Part shown: positions 48,001-58,700 of the stretch, in pieces | Numbering within the stretch: position 1 is the first letter of the stretch | How the letters are laid out: each line of letters opens with the position of its first letter | Assembly (NCBI RefSeq): GCF_900496995.4 | Contig: NC_044004.1 | Location: 83,893,538-83,957,537 of the forward strand | Length of the DNA: 64,000 nt | Reading direction: 5' to 3' | Source: Aquila chrysaetos chrysaetos | Taxonomy: Eukaryota; Chordata; Aves; Accipitriformes; Accipitridae | Notes under the pieces: generated by a model | Seen by the model: only the letters and a program-made list of their open reading frames with translations | The model's database searches: none | Told to the model about the DNA's origin: nothing | Position numbers and translations under genes: made by a program

Positions 48001-51000
48001 AAAAGCCTGACATTTTGAAAGAAACATGGGGTTGCTTGCGCTGTTCAAGTTTGCTGCTTCCTTGAACACTTCGTATCTTCACAAAGCGCAAGATGTTACA
48101 GAAACCAAGCACCTTTATAGTCCCATTTCATCCTTATGTCGACCATTTAAGCTTCTTACTGGTGTTGTCTGATTGTGGGCACAGCATTGTTCTTATGCAT
48201 TTATTCCTTATCTCCTATAATGTCAACAGTAGATGTATAAAAGAACTGTTTCACATCACATTGCCATAAGCCAAGATGAGGGACTGAAAAAAAAATACGT
48301 TACAAGAAACGTGTTAGATACCTCAGCTTTTTCACCTTGTTTCAAGCCAACTCAGCAGGCTTGTTCCACATCAGCTTCTTCTCCTCTGCCCCCAATTTCT
48401 CTGTAGTATCTTAAGTTATTAAAAGCTATGTTCCTGCCACACATGCTTAAAATCAATACAGAACACTTCAGATGCATAACATGCCTCGAATTACAAGAGT
48501 CAAAGTTATGTTCTGAATTCAAACACAAACACATAGTGTTGCTTCTATGCACTAACAGCGCCATGGGATGAAGCCCGAAAAACCACGCCACACGTGTAGT
48601 CTTGACGATTACTAGTTACAGCATGAAAGGTAGACTGCGACAGGCTCAGTCCCACACAAAACCAGCTGCTAGCAATAAAGGGAAGTCTTTTAATATCTCA
48701 AGGACAAAGGTCTAAATGCATTTACCATCCATTTGGAAGAACGGCATAACCACTGCCAGCAGCCCACTGTAGTTACACCAGTGCATAAAAGCTTGCATCC
48801 TCAGTTTTCTGCAGCTCCTGCACGGGTCACGAGTGGGACAGAACCTCCCGATTTTTGTGTGCTGCTGCCGCTCTACAGTTATTTTTTCAGTATGGAGTTA
48901 AGAACGTGAATGCATATTCTGTCTTAGGTATTAATTTAGGCAGCTACAGTTAAAATGGACGCATCCCACAAGGTGGCTTCCAGGAATTAATCTTATCAAG
49001 TGCTTCAAGATGCCTGAAGCTCTTTGTGAGGCTCTGTTACTGGACATAATCCTTTGAATAGTACCTACTTTAAAAAAAGTTTGCTATTAAAAAAAACAGG
49101 TATATACTTTTTTCTTTATGTATTTAACACACCATTTAACATACACAATGTTTTCATGCAAGTGTTACATAACTAGCCCTAAAAAAATATTTCTATTCAC
49201 TAGCCTCACAGGAAGCAAAGAACCTGTCCAACATCTGAAGCTGAAGAGCGAACCTTTCGCTTGTCATCAATTATAGCAGGACCAGAAAGGAGCCCAAAGT
49301 TAAAACTGAAAGATTATTTACTACTTTTTCAACATACCCTATTTCGTTCTTTAAAAAAACCCCAAACCCCGTAACTTGGTACATTCTGTCACTGTGTTTC
49401 CAGGCCAACTGCATAAACCTCTGGTAACACCAACTAGCTCCTCTAATAGCAAGGAATCCTACTCTGAAGTCCCTGACTTGATCTAGCAACAACACTTGAC
49501 CTCTACAGCGATACCCATGCTTACGCTCGCCTCTGACAAATACCAGCATTTGCACACCTGGCCTTGTTGGAAACAAGTACTTAAAATGGGAAACTTAAAC
49601 TCATTGTTTCCAACTAATTAAGCACAGAGATGAACACTGGATAGTTTGCACAGTCAAGGTGAAGCTTGGGTTCTGTAACCCTTGCTGCAAGCCACAGCTC
49701 TGTGATGGAACTAAACAGAAATCATCTCAGGAACAGAGATGTAAATCCATGGGAATATTCTAGAGGGTTCCTATTAAAGCAATACACAAAGCTACTAACA
49801 AAATATTTAGCTGCTGCTTAAATGTTTTGTATTACATTGAGCCCATTTCACCTCCACAGTAAATTCTGATGTGTGGATTCAAGCTCGCACTTAAATTGTA
49901 TACTCAGGTCTGTATCTGCTCTCGCTTAAAAAAAAAAAAAACAAACCCTAAAGTCAGCCACTTCACAGAAAAGCAAAGATGGAATAACATCCGTACAGCT
50001 TTTAACAGACTTGCCACCGACGCCTTCCAGAGCGCCATTTTTTTTTGCTGGGGGATGAGAGCAGCCCTGCGGAGAAGGACTTGGGGGTACCGGTGGATGA
50101 AAAGCTGGGCATGAGCCAGCAATGTGCGCTCGCAGCCCAGAAAGCCAACGCTATCCTGGGCTGCATCCAAAGCAGCGTGGCCAGCGGGTCAAGGGAAGGG
50201 ATTCTGCCCCTCTACCGCGTTCAGCTCTGGAGTCCTCAGCGCAGGAAAGACATGGACCTGTTGGAGCGGGTCCAGAGGAGGGCTGCAAACATCGTCAGAG
50301 GAATGGAACACCTCTCCTGCAAGGAAAGGCTGACAGACTGGAGTTGCTCAGCCTGGAGAAGAGAAGGCTCTGGGGAGACCTTACTGTGGCCTTTCAGTAC
50401 TTAACAGGGGCCTGTAAGAAAGGTAGGGACAAACTTTTTAGCAGGGCCTGTTGCAATAGGACAAGGGGTAATGGTTTTAAACTAAAAGAGGGTAGATATA
50501 AACTAGATAGAAGGAAGACTCTTTTGGTTTTGGTTTGGTTTTTTTTTTTTTAACACTGAGGGTGGTGAAACATTGGCACAGGTGGCAGATGCCCTGTCCC
50601 TGCAAACCTTCAAGGTCAGGCTGGACGGGGCTCTGAGCGACCTGATCTAGTTGAAGATTTCCCTGCTCATTGCAGGGGGATTGGACTAGATGACCTTTAA
50701 TGGACCCTTCCAACCCAAACTATTCTACGATCCTATGACTTTAGACCTCACTCCCAATTGCATGTGTGTACGCACATACTAAGAACTGGGACTAAGCAGT
50801 ACAAAAACATTCACCCAAAATTCACATTGGAAATACCTGACCTTTCCAGAAAGGCACGCATGAGCATTTGGGTACGTGGCAGATGACCTAAAATCGTAGA
50901 TTCTCAAGATGTTATATGCAGTTAAAGACTTCACAGATGTCCTAACTCAAAGTTTAAATTATATCTGAACACAACTGAAGTGCATTGCACAGATGCTTCA

Positions 51001-54000
51001 CAAGTAACCAAGAACTGTAATTATCCTATCTCTTCAATTGAGTAGCTGGTATTGTTATGTACCCCAGCAGCTCCACGTGACAGATGTAGGGTTTTTTATC
51101 TACTTTTTCATGCATCCAGTTTGGTTTTATCCACTGACAGCTTCCAATCTTTATGTCTAGGCTTCAATTCTAACACTAGATTTTCAGAAAACAAATCTCT
51201 GTAGCTCCCGTAAGTTTCAGTACTCTTTAATGAGGCTTTTCCTGAACATCAGGTTACTCATTAGGTGCCTAATATGTAAAGCGTTGTTCCAAGTATTTTC
51301 AACAATCACCACTTGGTATTTTTAACAATTATCGTATCTTCTATTCACTCTGCACCACTACTGTCCTCCAGTAACTCTTGCAGTATACGCAGGACCAGCT
51401 CTCCACACCTCTGGGCTAAAACATTCTGAGAGGCCTGTCTTTCCTCCAGCACACACCCCTCATGCTGAAGTCTTTTACAAAGCAGACTTGTCAAAACAGA
51501 CAGCACTTTTAAAAATGAAAGTTCATCAGCCTAACCAAAAGCACCTCAGCAAATTGACATGATTTTTTAAATACTTTGTCCTAAACAGTTAATCTGTATT
51601 CAACTAAGTAGTCAAAATGAGCATTTCAGCGACCACTTTTAACACGGAAAGGGGATTAAGTGCAACTGAAGGGGGTGTAAAGGAAACAAACACTAACAAC
51701 TCAGATTTCCTGCGCTATTTAAAACCTGTTTCATTCTTTTATTTTACTACTTAAGGCCTTAAAGGACTGATGTCACCAGGTAAAGAATTCTCCAAAGCAA
51801 TTAAGAATTTGGTAAGGCTAAATTTGGTTTTCGCTGGCAAAGCAGCCATTTTTATGAGTCGAGATTTTAAAAAGTCATAGGATCATCATTTTTTTTTCCC
51901 CAAACAGAAGTAAAACCTTCCAATAAGTAGACTATTCAAGGCCAACTAGAGCAGCTCTCCTTCGAAAGACAAGCCTACATGTTCCTTACACTTTATAGGC
52001 TCGATGTGGTGCTATAGTCGCTCAAAGCCTATTCTGAGCGCTCCAAGTCAGTTCTCAGTTACCTAGTCCCAGGTACTAACCAGTTTCGTCAAGATGTTGC
52101 TCCTGAGCTACAAAGAGGCCGAAATAGAACTGTTTAGACCCTAGCATATCACCCCCCAACCTACCAAGAGTTAAAAATGCCACTTCTGACATACCAACCT
52201 GACAAACAGGCACCAGTTAGCTCAACAAAAGGAAAGGCAACCCTGCAAATTGAAAAGTTAAAACTAGTTTTCTGAACTCCTAAACACAGGGATCAGCAGG
52301 CTAGCGGTACTGGCTGTAGAGCTAGCGGGAATACACAAACACACACACACACACATATAAAGAAGTGGACATAGCCTCAACTGGTCAAGCAAATATTATA
52401 CCTGCTCATAACAATATAAACCCACCTGCCATGATGTCATCCAGCGTGTCATTGAGCGTCTGAGCAGGGCTGGCTACCATTAACCCTTGCTGTGTTTCTG
52501 TCAGTATTCCTTGCCCCAGCCCTGCTAGTTGTGCTTGGCCCAATACTGGCTGTCCAACTATAACACCTTGCAGTTCTGTAAGATTTGCGATGGACCCTGG
52601 AGGTAAGGAACCTGCTGCCAGAGGCAAAGCTTGTGGCATCGCCAGAGGCTGAATTGGTGCAAAACCCGTCTGCGCAGCAGCTTGCTGAGGATCATCTTTA
52701 AGTAAGATGGGGTCCACTTGCTGTAATCGTGCATAGTCTCCCTCTGAGAGTTGTTCTCCTACCCCAACAGGAGTCAGTAGTCCCAGATGCTGGCAAGACT
52801 GTTGCTGCTGCTGCTGCTGGAGCTGAATTCTTTGCGCTTTTACCTCTAGATACTGCTTTTTTAGCTGCTGCTGAGTTTTCAGCTGTAACTCTCGCTCCAC
52901 TTTCTGCAGTTCCTCCAAAATCTTTTGTTTCTTCTGAATTTGTTCCTCCCTCGTTTTGTTCAGCTCCTCAATCTTCTCTTTGGTGAGCTGGTCAGCGTGT
53001 GCCAATTCCAGGGACTGCAGCTGAGCGTTCTTCTCTATGGCTTCTTTTATCCTCTGCTCCAGCTCTGTCAACTTGCCCTGAGCCTCTTCTACAATGCTCT
53101 CTGGAGACTGATTGGTGATGTAACCCTGTACATCCTGGTTGTTTGCTGGCAAATGACTGCTGGACTTTTGTTTAGAAGCAGCTGTGTGAAAAAGAAACCC
53201 CCTCAGAACCAATGGAAGTGCATATGAATGGCATCCTCATTATAGAGCTACTGTTGGGATGCTAAATGGCCGGTTATGCACCAAGACACAGCACCCACAG
53301 AAGGTCAGCGTGTACTGCAAGGCCCTCAAAGAAAACCGTATCTTTCGCTATCAATTTTAATACAGCAGTCAGATTGCAATTTAACAGTACAGATTACTGC
53401 GCATACATTCCAAATAACCCTGTGCTACATTGACTTATCTATTCCAACTATTGTTATACTTTTGCCAAATGAAGCGATTGTCTCAAGAGCCGCTGCTATC
53501 AAGTGGTGCTACAAGATAAATGGAAACAAAAAGAAAGGATATGCTGTCTCTTTACGTGATGTTTTGCGTCTGGTATCGTGTTAAGACATAAAAGTATGGT
53601 TACAGCCTTGAAAGCACAGCAAAAGTGATGCAAAAACATCTCGAGGGACAGGCGACTTGTTCTAGGCCACCAGTTTTGTGAATAACTCGGCACATTTTAG
53701 GAAGCACTACACTTTCTAGAACTACTGAATCCTTTCACTACAGGTATCCAGCTTTTCTCAGTTGACAAACAGTGCTAGAACCCAAGATAGTCATTTATAT
53801 TTAACGTGATCTAACAGGCTATGTTTAGCCACTACATTTAATCCATAGCAGACATGATTTTGCCTGTGTCAAAACTCAGTTCTCTGGCCAGGCAAGGCAA
53901 ATATTTCAGCCTTCCTGTAAGAATGCGTGATGGACTAATCCAATTCATCTTTTATGAAGAAGTCCACAGTAACACAGCTGACATGGTCTGCCATACCAGT

Positions 54001-55735
54001 TGGAGAAGGAACAATCAATTAATTTTGAAGGGCGAAAGGCAAATCAAAACTCAGGATTTGAGGCAGTGGAGGTGCCCAGTTTCTTCCAGTCATCCTCGCT
54101 GTATTTCCAGAACAATACAAGTGTACACACAGTATTAATTTTATGACATGCACGCCTGTATTTGCACTATTGCTGATCCTTGATAAAATTTGTTTTGGAA
54201 GAGAATTCTTAAGTACAGAAAGCGTTAAGTGTCAAAATGGCAATATCAAAATAGATGCAAATTTAGTCCTAGGAGGACCTGAGCCACATCAGACTAAGTA
54301 TTTTATAGCACAAGAAATTCTGCCTTCAATCAAATTAGTCAAACCCACTCCAAGACTACTATCCTAAGTAAACTACGTAAACACAAACTATCGAATCAAC
54401 TACGATATGGAGATTAACATTGTTTTTACAACTTCCATTATCAAATTTATATAGGCTTCTGGGTGACATTCTGCATTAGTCCAGTATGTCAGACTAATAC
54501 ATATTTTAACATATTTACTTAGGCAGATTTCTTGACACTTTATGATTACAGGGTTAGATGACTGACACTTTGTATTTGGCAGATAAGCAAATCCTAAAAA
54601 AAAAAAAAAAAATTTAAAAAAAAAAAAAAAAAAATTGCAGTTTCCTTGACTGAATCCATAAACACTCTTCATAGGAACTACTCTGCTAGAAGTGCAACCC
54701 TCTATCTTCTACCTAGGAAGGATATTTAGAACATAAGCTCCAGAACTAAGACTGACCTTTATTTCTGATGGGAAGGGTTGTGGCGACATTAGCAGGGGGT
54801 TTGTCAGGCTCCTGGGGTGGGACGACCATGGGCAGCGCCTGCACTGGTACACGAGGAGCCTAAAACGTTGGATACTAACAGATTACTTTTCTCATACTCT
54901 AATCTAGTTATAATTCAATAGAAGGTAAACAAAACCTGTTAGAAAAGCAGACTTTAATGGTGACTAGTAACATTTAATACGTTTTTTAATATGCTGAGTT
55001 CAACAGTTGTTAATTTGAGATCATCTGACATCTATATACTTTGCATTTTTAACCTAAGAAATTACTTGCCAAACAATACTCATCTCAGCATGGTACAGCG
55101 ATATGCTATGGTAAAGCAAATACAAGCCACAATGGGCTACAAATGTAATTCTGAAGAATCTCATTAAAGCAGACCTTTTCACCTCCTGGATTTTTTTTTC
55201 CCCTCATCATTTTTTCCAATAATATTTATAGAGCAATAAGAAGAACGATGAAAGCACTAGGCGATCACGTTCAAAGTTTTCACCACTCTCACGACAGCTC
55301 GAGTAATTTTCAGTGTGTTCACCTACAGTTCAGTAGTTCATGAAATGACATGACTGACTCTTCTCTCATCTTTAAACTCTTGAGTAAGCTGCAAGAAGAA
55401 ATGCAAAAAAGCCCCACGAATCCACAGATAACCAGCCCTTAAATCTTACCCTATTTAAATCATGGGATGGTGGGGTCAGCTGAGTAGCATCAGGTGGAGG
55501 AGCAGAAAGCAAGTTGTTTGGGTAATCTAGAAGGTAACAAACCACACTGGTATGACCACCTTTTGCTGCCTCTATTAACATAGTTGATCCATCCTAAAGA
55601 GGGAAAGGTCACAGTGTTATAAAACAGCATCATCAAAACATGACAACACAAGCATTTTGGGAGACATGACACACTGCTTTAATGAATATTCATTGAATCC
55701 GCATTAAGTCCACATGTAAACTCAAGGACTCTAAG

Positions 55736-55781
<46 letters not shown>

Positions 55782-58700
55782 CATTGTACTTTAACATTTT
55801 CCTTCCACAATCATGACCTTATAACTGGAGCGCAACCTTTACATTCATGGTAATCAATAGACCTTGCACTCCTCCTAACTCCAACTTCTATAGATATATT
55901 CATGAGCATAATGCCTGCTTGTGGGAATACCAGCTCTGCTATCTTCCTTCTACTGAAATCATGACATGTTGAGTCAGTTGCAGAGAATACAAAAGGAGCA
56001 AATTCACTCGACTCTCGTTAGTTTTGAGATTAATGAAAGACCACCTCAGAGGAAAGTAAAGTAGTTAAGCGACAAACCTTCAATCTGTGCGTAGGATCAG
56101 CACCATGAGCTAGCAGTAACTCCACCACTGCCAAATGACCTCCAGCACAGGCCAGCGACAATACGGTATGATCGTTGTTAGCTGTGGTCCTATTCACATT
56201 TGCTCCTTCAAAAACAGAGGGGGTAAGATTATTTAAGATGACTTCAACCTGTTCTCCTCTACCAAAAGTGAGATAAAGTTAACTTTTTTCTTAAATATGA
56301 AAATACTTCTCCATGGCTGCAGACTTACGACTGAAAAATTAAATTGAACGGCCAATTATTACTATCATCAGAAGACCATTTAATACGTCACAAAAAGAAA
56401 ATCAACCCTACCTGGATGAGCACTCCAAACTCACTTATCAAATGGCTACATTATAAGTGTGGAACATCGCATAGCAGGTGAACCTACTGCTTTTAAATTT
56501 GCCAGCAATTGTGCCAGGGCTATGACTTTTTAAAAACAAAACAAAACAAAACAAAAAAAACCCACAAAAACACAAAAATCCCCGGCTAAGATCCAGTGCA
56601 CGGATCCATGCATCTCAGCACCAGAAAGCAGATGATTAATCACAGCTCTGCTTCTTTCCTCTACAACCTACACAGGGAAAATTGTATCACACAGGAAGCT
56701 TTAGGCCAATCCTGCTCCATACATAAAAGGTGCAAGAAAAATCCATCAATATAGGCTCAAGAGAGCAAAAACAGCAATTCTGAGCTCTGTATCAACTCTA
56801 TGCATTCAACAGTGATGTAAGGCTGGAGCTAATAGTTCTGACAACATCAAGCAAGTTACAGTCAAAACTTCGAAACAAACAAGCACTCAGAGTTAAAATT
56901 CTGAAGAGACAGTGCTCAAAAGCTGCACCAGGAGCATGGAGACACCCAGTAACCACTACTACTGTTGCTGCTTTTACTAGGAATTAGAGACTGGAATATA
57001 ATTATTTTTAGAACTAGCTGCAGTTCCCACTAATCTCACCAGAAACCAGAGGTGATCGTTACATGCCTACTTTGAGAATCCATGACCTACTTGAGTTAAA
57101 ATATTTGAAACAAATCCAAGGAAGTTACACTAGTACTGACATGCTCTTAACTTTGAGTATTTCTAACAGCAGGAAAACCAAAACCTTTTCACACTCTTAC
57201 CTTTGCTAATCAAGAACTGAACAGTGCAAACATGACCTGCCCTTGCAGCTTTCATGAGAGGAGTTCTTCCACCTTCTGATTCATGCTCCTACAGCAGATA
57301 AAGAAAGGCTTAGAATTCAAAACTCAAAAGCAGCACACGTGAAAGGATGCAATTCAGCCTTTTGGGTTTTTCGAATGGAAAGACACCAGACATGGAAGAT
57401 CCCTTTTTACCGTTTCACAAACTATAGACATAAAAATTTACCTAACATGTGAACTGAGTGTATCTTGCAGACAGATGAAATTATCTGCCTACCTTTGTCC
57501 ATGTCTGAGACTCCTGGACAAGAAACGCTCAAGCACATGGTGGGGATTTTAGTTAAACAAAATGTGTTCTGTCATGCTTAACTTCACTGTTTGGTAACAT
57601 ACTGGTGTACAAGCCTACTGAAATGTAAAAATCTATTTACCTCTGTCATCTTAATTCCATTACGGTACACTAAATAGTCACATGAGAACAGAACTACCAA
57701 CTGTTTGCTGCATAAGGAACAGAACAAATTCGCAGGTACAAGTACTAACCCATAATCAGCTCAACAATTCAAAGCAGAATACCATTCAGGACTGCACATG
57801 ACAAAAGAACAAAATCCCCTATTTTTCCACACAAGCAACCTTGAATGGCTTGGAAATGCTTTAGACATCAACCACCAAAGTACTGTAACTGACCTAAGCA
57901 CTTTCAGGTAATTAAACAGCCTAAAATCCATTAGAAAAGCATCACCAATTCTCACTTAGTTAAAAGGAAAAGGTTAAAAGATAATTTGAATACAACTATA
58001 ACAATTAACAGCAAACTTGTTAAGTCTTCAGCAATAAACATGGGACCAAAAATCATAATAAATAATTAAATAAATAATTAGACCTTTATAATTTTATTTC
58101 CTAATTAGAATTTTTTTTTTAAGAAGGTAAAGACTTACCAGATCTGCGCCTGCCTGAAGTAAGACATCTGCTACATCAGTATGGCCATTTTCACAGGCAT
58201 ATGTCAGTGCTGTGTCACCTGTTGCTGTTGTTGCATGCACATTAGCCCCTGAAGCAGTAGGAACAAGCACGTAAGCTTCATGAAGTTCATTACAGAAAAT
58301 ATGCACGTCTCTTCATAATCTTTACCAGATCAGATAGCAAATTTTTAACCTCCCCCTTCCAATCCAACATCTATGAATTTGACAACTTAATCATACTCTA
58401 GAGAAATAAAAAACCCAAACAAACTAGAAGTTCCATTCCAAACAAGTTTATATCAACTCAATCTTCAAAAGCTAAATTAGGGTCCAACTAATAAATTACT
58501 TAAGGTTCAACAAACCTTTGCAGTCAATTTCAAGAAGCTGCTAATGAATATGGAATGAATATGGAAAAAGATATTCTTCTCTTAAGCTTACAATAAGTCT
58601 TTACAAAACTGTTAACAAAATTCCTCCATACCTGCAGCTAATAAATATTTAACCAGCTCCAAATGACCCTCTTGAGCAGCCTCCATCAAAGGTGTGGAAC

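Larger units (their letters stand above)
44775..52425 (-). other. ANKRD17: Largest ANKRD17 intron in the window (7.65 kb)
   Basis: GT-AG intron between exons 8 and 9. Besides the CR1 fragment at 50048-50742, the homopolymer runs near 45054 and 45550 and the (AC)n at 52333, I see no exon, RNA gene or other named repeat. Confidence 0.8.
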
